A DNA stretch of 64,000 bases. It comes from Asterias rubens (taxonomy: Eukaryota; Echinodermata; Asteroidea; Forcipulatida; Asteriidae). Below, one piece after another: positions 31,901 through 39,900 of this stretch. Under the pieces are notes generated by a model that was given only the letters and a program-made list of their open reading frames with translations, was not told the DNA's origin and searched no databases. Within the stretch, counting starts at the first letter, position 1, and every line of letters begins with the position of its first letter. Both the position numbers and the translations under genes were made by a program. The stretch lies in the NCBI RefSeq assembly GCF_902459465.1, contig NC_047081.1:1860001-1924000 (forward strand). The letters run 5' to 3'.

Positions 31901-32540
31901 TATAGCCCCTTGTAACACACGAAGCAATTTACAAGCAACAATCTCCTTAGAGAAAGTGCAATTCAATTTTGATGCTCACACTAGTCTGGGAAACGTAAAG
32001 ACACTGTTTGCAAACATAATTATGACTCATGTCTACCATGCCAAGAAGTGGTCGTGCAGTATGACACTGCAGTTGATTGCCTCCAAGTTGTCTATAAAAC
32101 TTACTTGCCTCGTGTGACGGGGCCCTTTAAAGCCATTGGACACTTTCGAAACAGAACCCCAAAAAGTTCACAGATTTACAAATTAATAACCTACTGGGTT
32201 TACAGAAGGTAATGGTGAAAGACTTCTCTTAAAATATTAGTCCATGAAATGCTTTACTTTTTTGGGGAAAACATTAAAACAATTATCGATTCTCGATATC
32301 GAGAATTACGGATTTATTTTAAACACATGTCAAGACACGGCGAAGCGTGCGGAAACAAGGGTGGGTTTTCTGGTTATTTTCTCCCGACTCCGATGACCGA
32401 TTGAGCCTAAATTTTTACACGTTTGTTAATATATAAGTTGTGATACACGAAGTGTGGGCCTTGGACAATACTGTTTACCGAAAGTGTTCAATGGTTTTAA
32501 GAATTTGACATGGAAAACTTACTTGTTTAGGCGTCATCAT
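19956..32540 (-). CDS. CNBD2: Cyclic nucleotide-binding domain protein, CNBD2-like (12 coding exons)
   Basis: Predicted cyclic-nucleotide sensor; the mammalian relative CNBD2/CRIS binds cAMP and acts in sperm. Exons (complement): 32540-32523, 31569-31511, 28060-27934, 27553-27479, 27367-27279, 26851-26778, 26470-26298, 25090-25023, 22429-22369, 22034-21932, 21474-21386, 20243-19956. All phases close, giving 407 residues. Residues about 94-205 form a cNBD (VIIRQGQKAEIFYFLITGSA, then the phosphate-binding cassette GECFGEPELLHNIKRTST at 173-190); Glu178 and Arg187, which contact the cyclic phosphate in this fold, are present. Residues about 206-345 look like a second, degenerate cNBD split by a linker (about 255-312) with two RRxS motifs. 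No transmembrane segment and no kinase domain. The first coding exon (MMTPKQ) is short and is the least certain part. The protein is shorter than human CNBD2. The gene runs tail-to-tail with GMCL1 and divergent from WAPL. Confidence 0.8.
20292..20412. mobile_element. Deleted TTAA MITE copy
   Basis: Only the two ends remain: 'tacttttggtaactactcaa' and 'ggacactggtctttgcaatt...accaaaagt'. It sits about 50 bases from the acceptor of the last CNBD2-like exon. Confidence 0.6.
22073..22272. mobile_element. GC-rich inverted-repeat element
   Basis: Left GGGTGCGTTCGATAAGCTT and right (inverted) GGTACGTTCGAATAGCTTT form imperfect termini. The interior is much more GC-rich than its surroundings (ggtgagcccc, ggccctgggg). 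In the CNBD2-like intron after exon 9. Confidence 0.6.
22758..23125 (+). mobile_element. TTAA MITE, family D2 subfamily
   Basis: Very similar along its whole length to 17655-18030, with the same TTAAAGGG termini and the 'gacttctagctagaagtc' palindrome. A small deletion removes part of the right arm ('ggtcttccaaatgtgtacc'). Confidence 0.8.
23285..23460 (+). mobile_element. Repeat with embedded tRNA-like module, family A
   Basis: 23371-23443 looks like a tRNA (A box TAGCTCAGTTGG, B box GGTTCGAATCCC, partly paired ends GGGCTAG and CTAGTC), but the anticodon stem does not pair properly, so it is not a working tRNA. About 80 bases upstream ('ggcttctgactggcacccc', 'aaagatattgacaaaatagg') are conserved in the copies at 41515-41690 and 46020-46148, so the tRNA-like part is internal to the repeat. 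Confidence 0.7.
23530..23700 (+). repeat. AAT microsatellite plus 'tatatagcgct' repeat
   Basis: (AAT)n at 23531-23546 followed by 'cttatatagcgctgtccatc' and 'ggcgcttacccctggtcact'. It resembles the body of the SINE at 8840-9256; a related fragment is at 21140-21205. Confidence 0.55.
23942..24440 (+). mobile_element. tRNA-derived SINE (Ser/Leu-like), split by a family P element
   Basis: tRNA-like head at 23942-24031 with A box TGGCCGAGTGG and B box GGTTCGAATCC; its ends (agtgtcatg / catgacact) pair. The body contains 'cttgagcaagatactttact' and 'attgcttctcttcacccag'. The body appears to resume at about 24393-24440 ('aaagagcattgataggttat') after the family P insertion at 24225-24392. Confidence 0.75.
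24225..24392. mobile_element. Family P palindromic element, intact
   Basis: Left end 'tcgatttcacaaaactcttc', right end 'gagtcctaactctttgtgaa' with 'atcga': inverted termini. It contains the family core 'ccctgcactgtagcatgcag'. It appears to be inserted in the SINE of 23942-24440. Confidence 0.75.
24547..24699. mobile_element. GC-rich inverted-repeat element with GCGCGAC arms
   Basis: 'aaggtcgagttatagtcggt' + 'cgcgcgatggtcg' at the left is mirrored by 'cgaccatcgcgcgaccgatt' + 'ataaaccggcctt' at the right. About 153 bases, CpG-rich, no coding capacity. Confidence 0.75.
24705..24975 (+). mobile_element. tRNA-derived SINE, family C
   Basis: Head with 'ccagtggttagactgcagag' and B box GGTTCGAATCC, then 'ccaagctaacccctgatttc' and 'ggctgttcccagcttggtgt'. 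The second copy is at 56845-57075 with the same order of words. Confidence 0.7.
25147..25537. mobile_element. TTAA fold-back MITE, family B
   Basis: Ends TTTAAAGGAACACGTTGCC and 'ggcaatgtgttcctttaa'. The centre (about 25320-25370) is itself palindromic around 'atttatgggagttaaaaatt'. Whole-length hairpin of about 390 bases. In the CNBD2-like intron after exon 7. Confidence 0.8.
25762..26131 (-). mobile_element. MITE family F, minus orientation
   Basis: Contains the palindrome TCTCGATATCGAGA (about 25969-25982) and ends with 'gggtccaatggcttta'. It is inverted relative to the copy at 32126-32500. Both copies lie in or beside the CNBD2-like gene. Confidence 0.7.
26543..26740 (+). mobile_element. 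Degenerate tRNA-derived SINE
   Basis: Weak head ('gtcgtggctgatcggtctag', 'agttggggtttgattacc') followed by 'attgcttctcttgacccag' and 'gtgtataaatgg' as in the 23.9 kb SINE. Confidence 0.55.
27600..27775 (+). repeat. Family N repeat in the CNBD2-like intron
   Basis: Contains 'aaaattttgctaaacagtttt', 'ggtattttggctggtaacct' and 'tattctggtaagca', shared with 49300-49490 and 9538-9705. Confidence 0.55.
28190..28392 (+). repeat. Family K repeat
   Basis: Shares 'gcctgcatgctttgttttt', 'gggcaagggcaccaaggcat' and 'gaggcaatcgccttctttgc' with 38915-39075. Weaker relatives are near 57470-57600 and 61810-61940. Class unknown. Confidence 0.6.
28611..28787 (+). mobile_element. Truncated TTAA MITE, family D
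   Basis: The left half of a family D copy ('ttaaaggcagtggacactat' to 'cacgaatttgatttcgagac') that stops abruptly and is followed by the LINE-derived sequence at 28800-29050. Confidence 0.75.
28800..29050 (-). mobile_element. LINE 3' end relic (ORF2 C terminus), second family
   Basis: The minus strand from about 29045 reads VAPELWNKLPCAIREVAS then SASLKLTLF, the usual end of reverse-transcriptase ORFs of CR1/L2/Rex type. The plus strand near 28827 has 'ggcgctctataaagaacaca', typical of the 3' tail of such elements. Fragment only. In the long CNBD2-like intron 2. Confidence 0.65.
29051..31510. other. CNBD2-like intron 2, mostly unassigned
   Basis: Contains a MITE (29884-30196) and a fragment with 'ggcctgacgtttcgaccc' (about 29350). 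Open frames of up to 117 codons here lack family signatures and no splice partner was found. 29430-29800 is richer in GC than its surroundings and could be an alternative promoter, but that is a guess. Confidence 0.4.
29884..30196 (+). mobile_element. TTAA MITE, diverged family D relative
   Basis: Ends TTAAAGGGGGTATACCTTTG and 'ggcaattaccaaaagtatcc'. Internal words 'cttggtaaagagcactgaaa' and 'gatacaccaagtgggga'. Relatives are at 50866-51247 and 55705-56015. Confidence 0.65.
32126..32500 (+). mobile_element. MITE family F beside CNBD2-like exon 1
   Basis: Starts 'tttaaagccattggacactt', contains TCTCGATATCGAGA at about 32291-32304, and ends 'gtgttcaatggttttaa', only 23 bases from the first coding exon (32523). 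On the gene's strand it lies just inside intron 1. Confidence 0.7.
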
Positions 32541-33362
32541 CGTTCACTGTTGGTTTCTAACGCAAGTCGTTTTTTATGGAGAGATATTTTGATTTGGTAC
32601 AAATTCACAGCAGAAGTTTCGTCCACAAGGGGTCGTCCTTTGGGCGTCGCGTCCGATGGCTCGCGCGGCCTACTTAGATTTCAACAGTCACTATTTGGGC
32701 TAGCTTCTTGATCAATTCATATTTAGTATTTAGTATTCCAAGATCTTAGCACAAGGTCCGGTTTTGCTCCAGTTATTTTGTAGTACTTCCTGAAAGTTTG
32801 CATGACACCATCAGCACGTCGCCACTGTCCGGAGTTCTCTTTACTCTAAGCCAGGCTAGCAACTGAACAACTCTTCGGAATTAGCTTTGTTCCTCAACTG
32901 AGCTCATAGACGCGTAAAATTGAACATTTTCCATCACTGAAGATGAACAATAAATATCCAAGATTTTCCTCTCACACAGAAACAAAATCCTCCTAATTTT
33001 CCCTCTAGAACGCAGGGATAACCATCCCAATTATACCATCACCTCACAAACTCAGACCGGGGTGCGAAAGCGCTCCTGTCGGTCAACAGGATTGATTGAA
33101 CTGGTGGACATCGCAAACACAAAGGTCTTCACGGGGCGTATTATTATTGTTCCGTGTTTTTAGACGACCAGTCGTCATTACGCAACCTGTAACCGGGTTT
33201 GGACACAACAGAATGCCCTGGGGCCTAAATCAGTACTCTTTGTTAATGGGCTGACAGTTTATTGAAACCCTGATAGATGATAGAGATGATTTATTTATAG
33301 ACATCGGGCCTTTGGGATGTTGCCCTGTAACATTTTACCACATCATTGCTATTACTATTCCA
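32541..33362. other. 5' region of the CNBD2-like gene
   Basis: Sequence upstream of the CNBD2-like ATG on the minus strand, probably 5'UTR and promoter. 32630-32680 is CpG-rich (ggcgtcgcgtccgatggctc). No TATA box or other decisive signal found. Confidence 0.4.
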
Positions 33363-33911
33363 TTAAAGGCACTGGGGTGGATTTCACAAAGGTAGTCCTA
33401 ACTTAGGACTAGTCCTAGCAAATGATAAGAGATAGGACCAGTCCTAAGTTAGAATACATTACTGGTCCTAACTTAGGACAAGTCCTATCTCTTAGCATTG
33501 CCTAGGACTAGTCCTAAGTTAGGACTACCTTTGTGAAATCCACCCCTTGACACTTGGTAAAACTCAACATTGTTAACATACAATCTTATTTTGTAACGAG
33601 CAATATAAAGAGCTGTTGATAGTATAAAACATTGTGAGAAACAGCTCCCTCTGAAGTTTTTGGGAAAGAAGTAATTTCGCACTCAAATAATATTTGAATT
33701 TCGAGGCCTCAGCCGAGGTCTCGAAATCAAGCATTTGAAAGCAGACAACTTGTGCGACAAGGGTGTATTTTTTCTGCTTCAATTGTTCTCTCACAATTTT
33801 GATGACCAATTGAGTTCAAATTTTCACAGGTTATTTTCGATGCATATGTTGTAATACACCGAGTGTGAAGTTCGGTCTTTGACAATTACCAAAGGTGTCC
33901 AGTGCCTTTAA
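33363..33911 (+). mobile_element. TTAA MITE family D carrying a nested family P element
   Basis: Outer left end 'ttaaaggcact', outer right end 'ccaaaggtgtccagtgcctt'. A family P palindrome (33374-33546) interrupts the left arm. The body matches 18408-18792. Confidence 0.75.
33374..33546. mobile_element. Family P palindrome inserted in a MITE
   Basis: Near-perfect inverted ends: 'ggggtggatttcacaaaggt' and 'acctttgtgaaatccacccc'. The interior is built from 'cttaggactagtcctaa' palindromes. Confidence 0.8.
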
Positions 33912-34085
33912 AGGAACATTACAGAACTGGTAAGAACAAAACTCGTCTAAGATCGCAGATTTACATAAAACTTACGCAGTCTAATGATGATGATAGTAGA
34001 AGACATCCCTTGAAATATTTCTGTAGTTTGTGTTCTCGTGATCCAGATAGCCGATCGATCACAAACGTCAACAGCTTTGTCAGTT

Positions 34086-34459
34086 TTAAAGGCAGTGGAC
34101 ACTATTGGTAATTACTCAAAATAATTATTATCATAAAACATTTCTTGGTGACAAGTAATGGGGAGAGGTTGGTAGTATAAAACATTGTGAGAAACGGCTC
34201 CCTCTGAAGTGCCATAGTTTTCGAGAAAGAAGTAATTTTCCACGAATTTGATTTCGAGACCTCAGATTTAGAACTTGAGGTCTTGAAATCAACCATCTAA
34301 ACGCACACAACTTCAGGTGACAAGGGAGTTTTTTCATTCATTATTATCTCGCAACTTTGCTGACCGATTGAGCTCAAACTTTCACAGGTTTGTTATGTTG
34401 AGATGCACCAACTGTGAAGGCTAGTCTTTGACAATTACCAATAGTGTCTACTGCCTTTG
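34086..34459 (+). mobile_element. TTAA MITE, family D
   Basis: Close copy of 18408-18792: 'ttaaaggcagtggacactat' at the left and 'aatagtgtctactgccttt' at the right. Confidence 0.8.
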
Positions 34460-35618
34460 AGTTTCGGTTTAACAATGCAATTAAATAATTCAATTAAGGT
34501 GACAGGCAATGCGTGTCTCCCATGGCACATGAAGGTAGCCCTAATAAGGTCTTCCATATAGTTTGTGGCCTGCCTGTGTTTAGGATTTGAAACTTTGCGT
34601 GGTGGGAGTATTAATTATTGGGGTCAAGGGACAACCTTCGGTGTGACTGTGGACGGATGAAGCACCTGTACCGAATGCCTTCCATTCAAAAAATAAATGT
34701 TTTAATTTACAAAAAAATTGAAATGAAATAGTACGAGCATGCAGGTGTTAACATGAATGGATTGTTGTTTATTGGCCGGGAAAACCAATTATTGTCACCT
34801 TAATAACACAAAATTAAGTGTTTCAGGCTATCGTCCCGAAATAAACCATCTCACTTCTCAGGATGTCGTCAACTTGCGTCGATGGTGGTGTCACCATTCA
34901 GTAGTTAATATCCCATAAACCCAACAACCTGGATGGCACTTCCAGAGCTCCGTATCAAGGTTTCAACACGACGAAATAAACTCTCATGAATTTAGTGTTT
35001 GGGGGTACGGGTTCTGAAAATAACTGGTGGTTTCAACAACCCTGAGATTGTGGTGGGGGGGGGGGGGGGGGGCTCAATGACTTGGGATTGAGGTAGAAGG
35101 GGGAGGATCACTTGTGGCATGAATAAACCCGGCCCCAATTTTAGCTTAGCAACGGTCAGTAAATATAAATAATCTCCAATGATACACCAAAAAGACCTGC
35201 TACACTAATAACTTCAATGAAATGGTGAGCTTAAATCAGCCGTAATCCCTGACCCTCAGAACGGATTAAGGAAATCGTTTAATCCCTCAGAATCACTTTC
35301 GAGTGGTTGGTGTCTTCGGCTATGAGAAGAAAGTCCTCCATCATTCTCGGGAAGTGGGTCCTTGACGGTATTTCGTGACTTAATCTTTAAGGAGCACACT
35401 GGCGCACCACGAGGAGGGTCCAGCAGCTCCTCTACGCTACGCAATCGCTTTGTGCTTATTGTTTTGTTATATGTAAGCACTGGCCAAGTCCTAGAAACTG
35501 TTATCCTATCAGCCCATTATTTGAACTTTAGTGAAAAGTTACGTCACTCGTAGCCTCGTATAGTGTGATCGGACGCAGGATGTTCAGGCTACACGTCTCT
35601 CGTGGTCAAGAAATGAGG
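34460..35618. other. Spacer before WAPL, no gene seen
   Basis: Unique-looking AT-rich DNA with an 18-base G run (35055-35072). The open frame at 35362-35553 has no signature. It lies between two divergent genes, so regulatory content is expected but not demonstrated. Confidence 0.4.
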
Positions 35619-35632
35619 GCGCCCTCTGTTGG
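35619..35632 (-). promoter_or_regulatory. CTCF-like motif upstream of WAPL exon 1
   Basis: The minus strand reads CCAACAGAGGGCGC, 13 of 14 positions of the CTCF core CCASYAGRKGGCRS. It lies within the palindrome GAGGGCGCCCTC about 60 bases before the proposed WAPL start. Found by motif only. Confidence 0.3.
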
Positions 35633-35684
35633 TCATTTTGTGCCCACGTCAACAGATCGGCGCATGCGTTCTCGATGGAACTCA

Positions 35685-35791
35685 TTCAAAATGGCGAAGA
35701 TTGCATGTTGATCGCGGCCGATGTTTTTTTGTACAAAGGAAGTTAAACTTTTCCGTATATTTCGAGTTGCATGTTGTAGTTGCAACCTGAG
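35685..35791 (+). other. Proposed non-coding first exon of WAPL
   Basis: CAAAATGGCGAAG (35688-35700), a YY1/TISU-like start signature, is followed at 35791 by a good donor GAG|GTAAGC. The acceptor TGCAG at 36881-36885 would join it to the 5'UTR at 36886-36967. The ATG at 35691 opens only a six-codon frame. Inferred; transcript data would settle it. Confidence 0.45.
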
Positions 35792-36885
35792 GTAAGCATT
35801 TTTTGAAGTCACTTTTTCCAGGGGACTTTGTTAGATGAGCCTGATTTAGTATTTCGTGTGAAACAGTGCAATTATTTGTATATTTAACTGCAATTGTTGT
35901 TGGAAAACTTGCGAGGGATCTCGTCCACACTCAACGGTGCGAGTTTTAAACCGTCCGACCGTAGTCCGAGTGCGTCGGATCCTCCCTCCGTGGACCATGG
36001 ACCACCTGACCGTAGCAATATAAATACCCTGACAAACTGTCACCAGAAAGGCGAATTTAAACATTTTGTTCATCCATTACATCATCAACAGACCAGCAGG
36101 CCTCACTCACTAGTCACACTCACACTTTCACAGCACAGTCACACATTCTCTGGCGCTTATTTCTATTCTAATTTCAACTCTAGTTCTCAGAATCAGATGA
36201 GCCCGGTGAGGACAATTCAAAATTATTTTGTATACAAATATATTGATTGGAACCTTGCAAAGGGCACCACCACAGAACAAGCACCGAGCACCACCACGAC
36301 AGTGAATGAATTGATGTGTGGGTGCCAAGGGCAATGATTGATGGGTAATTTAATTTTGAGGCCTGCAATCATCAGCAAATTATTTAATCCATCTTGTCCA
36401 ACAAATTATGACACATCATAAAAAAAAACATAGTTTTGAACATTAATTCAAAATATAAAAAAAGGCCAAAATGGTAATTTGTTTTTCTGCTTTTTTAATT
36501 GAAAGACATTATTTGATGTTAACACATCTCTTTCTTGCTTGTTGTTGGCTAAGTCATGTGGGATTATCTGTCTCCCGAACATTTGTCTCAAAAAATACAT
36601 TTTACTTTTACTGTTTAATTTATGGTTCCTTTATGTTTAAATTAATAAGTTATAATTCTAATTGATTAGGCCAATAAAAACCAATAATTTGTTAAGCTAC
36701 CCCTCTTTTTTTTTTTTTTTTTTAAAATTCCAAATGAGATTTTGTCAATAGATAATTAGAATCCACGGAGGGAAACCGCTGAGGGAAACCACTGAGGGAA
36801 ACCACTGAGGGAAACCACTGAGGGAAACCACTGAGCTAACCTGACTTTAACAACTCTTTTCATTATTTACCTTTTTGTCGTGCAG
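35792..36885 (+). other. Proposed WAPL intron 1
   Basis: Contains a 147-codon open frame without ATG start (35894-36337; Thr/Ser-rich C-terminal half, no family recognised), an 18-base T run near 36706-36723, and a 13-bp tandem array at 36768-36832. Confidence 0.4.
36768..36832 (+). repeat. Tandem repeat, five copies of 13 bp
   Basis: GAGGGAAACCACT repeated five times, the first copy with one change, ending about 50 bases before the acceptor of the exon that carries the WAPL start codon. Confidence 0.9.
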
Positions 36886-36967
36886 AATTGCAGAAAGCAA
36901 ACATCTTACTAAGTTCTCTCTCCCAGTTTGCACAAGAGACTTCTTTAAGAGTGCGTTATAAACCACT

Positions 36968-39900
36968 ATGCCCAGGTATGGTACAAAAACATACAGCCGT
37001 ACACTTCGTGCAGGCTTGATTTCCAATCAGCAATTCGATGAACTCTTGACTGACTCTAACACTCGACGACGACCCTCGACCAGATCCTCCCCTTCAAAAG
37101 CATCACCCAATAAAGCATCCCCGATGAAGGCCCATAACGCAGTTGGGAAACAGATGGCGGGAAACTCTGCCGGAGTACAGACAGTGCGGACTTCCAGGAA
37201 CAACTCGGAGCAAACGGACCCGTTGAGCAGCCCGAAGAGGAGGCGTTTGGATAGCGGAAGTGACGACCCCTTTAGTTTCAGTAGCGACGATGATGCTTCT
37301 CGGTCACCGATCAAGAGAAATGACACTCGTGCCGTTCCGATGGCAGCGCAAAACAAATTCACTGGAATGGACACGCAGCCCGCTCTCCGTCAAACGAGGG
37401 CAAGCAGCGCCCAGGCACTGGCGGAGAGTAAGATTCAAACCAGATCATCCGGGTCGACGAAGTCTACGACGGCGGCAGGAGCGGTTGATCGAACAAAGAA
37501 GCAATCTTCCATCCTGCGTTTCGCAAAGAAACTGGGCAATAACGACTCGACGCCTGCTCAGAGACAAACTGGAACTCTCCCTAAACCCCACGATGCAATT
37601 AGAACGCTGCCATCCGCTGCCTTGAATAGCATGGGGATCAGGCCGCACACCAAGCCTGCCTCAACAAACTCTGTGGACTACCTCTCTCAGGTCAGTAATT
37701 CCTCGGAAGCGAGCAGCGCCCTCTATAGTCTGAACAGCACGGGACACTCGAGCGATCTTTCCTCAGGGGATATCCTTAATTCAATAACCTCGCACGTTGC
37801 CTCCAGCGACGAAGACAATGTTCTGCTGCTCTCGGATGGAGACAACCCCCAGCAGTCTAGATCCCAGACTCTCTCCAACACCTTGAACAGTTTCACCCCT
37901 CAGAGTCAATCCTTCAACTTAGATCTGACCGGTGGCGCACCAAAACCCGGCAACCAGAAAGCTCCGTCAGTCACAAACTCTTCTAAAGATGAATTTGACT
38001 TCACGGACAGCGGTGAAGAGGAAGACGAGGAGGAGGAGCGGCCCGTTCTAAATCCCACCAAGGGGAGAGACAAAAATCCGGCAGTTAAGAAAATTTTCAA
38101 CAGCCCAAAAAAGGTAATGATTATATCCAAGGTAAAAGGATTTGGTAAAAGGGTGTCCAAATTTGCTAGAAATTTAAAAACTGGGTGTCTAAATTGTTCA
38201 CAGTACATAAATGACAGATAAAACAGGGTGCCAAAATAAAGAACATCATGTCCAAAAGACACTCAGACACCCCTCTTGCTAACACTATGGTGATGTCCAC
38301 AGATGGCAGGATCTGACAACTCTCCCTGATTGTGCAGAAAATTACCTGAAAATAAACCAATCTTTCAATTGTGTCCCCATTTTGTTGGATGCAGTTCTAA
38401 TTGTCTTGCTGATTGATGCACAAAATCTCCCTGATTACAAGATAATGGCAGCTTTGAATTTTATCAAAGTCCAGATGTTAAATTGTTTATACTTATGGTT
38501 CTTGGTTAGCAAAAATTGTTTTTGTATGTTTGTGTTCTGTGTTATTATGAATTTAACATCAAGCGGTGAAGGTGCTTTTTACTTAAAGTTGGATTTTGAC
38601 GGGTTGTGGTTGAAAGAAAATAAAAACATTTTGTGAAGGGGCAACAACAATACCAGAGCATTAAAGGCAATGGCCCTTAGAAACTCAAAGCCTGAAGAAA
38701 ATAAATCATAATTATTCAGCCATTTTTGATTTCACAATTTCGTTAATATTTTATCGCTTGTTCCATTTTGTAGTCTCCAGCTAAAGCTCGTTACAATGCA
38801 CGCTCATGGAATGCACCAACGAGTCCAGAAGACGCTCAGGTAGGTACACCATGAAAACAAGTGTTTGTCACACCCGACCAGCCTATCAAAGCGCTCAGTA
38901 ATTTGTTTCTGCCAGGCAGGCCTGTGTGCTTTGTTTTTACAAGGGCAAGGGCACCAAGGCATTTTGTCTTTGGTAAAGGGAAATTGTAAATTTCAAAGGG
39001 GCATTTCAAAGGCAGGAAGGCATTGATGAGGGGGCGTGGAGACAATCGCCTTCATTGCCTCTCTGAAATATCAGCCCAGGCAAGGTATGAAGTAAGCTTG
39101 GGCGATATCGATTTATTTTATTCACGATATATCGCCGACAATATATCGTGATATTCGATATAATCGCGATTGATTAAGTTTGACATCATCCGTCTTTAAA
39201 CTCCCAGTGAAAGTTGTAGAAGAGACAGTCATAGCATAAGAGAGGTGTTCTAATGACCTATTCTGCTGGTTTTACTCCAAACCTATGGGGTGTAAGATGT
39301 CTCAGCTAGGAAATACATCGCGTTATTGCGATTGCGATTGCGATATCGATTGCGATATATAGCGATATTTCGATTAAAACCAAATCGATCCGATATCGAA
39401 ATCATATCCAAATTAGTATCGCGATATTCGATAATACAAGTTCAGTATGAAGTGTGAGACCTTCGTCCTTTATTTGACACCATGTAATGGTTTATAAGAT
39501 GCTGTGGCACAATATGCAGCCATTCGAAACAGGATCACTAGGGGTGAACCAAGTTCATTTTGAAAAACATTTCACTTTGAAGTAATTCAAAAAGACCAGT
39601 CTCTATGCCCCAATATTTGAATCAAAGAAGTGTTACTGTCAGTAATATTTCTCACATTGTGTGTTCCTATCGGGGATTAATCTTCCTGCAAGGACAAAAA
39701 CGCTCCAAATTTTTCCGCAATATCTGAAACGATTAAAAAAAAAAATTGTATACTTTGCCTTTAACCATTTTCTTTTTTTTTTACAGAAAAATGCAAGTGT
39801 GGAAAACCAGCCTGGAAAAGCTCAGCCTTCGCTGCGAAAACACCAGTCAGATCCCGCGAATCGTGCATCAACGAGTGGTTACGGCAGTCAGGGTGCCAGA

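Noticed and set aside
37027-37374. Minus-strand open frame opposite WAPL exon
   Set aside because: Shadow of a Ser-rich coding exon.
36968-38221. 417-codon uninterrupted WAPL ORF to 38221
   Set aside because: A strong donor at 38113 and the homologous continuation ([10 protein letters not shown]) at 38774 show that the last 35 codons are intron.
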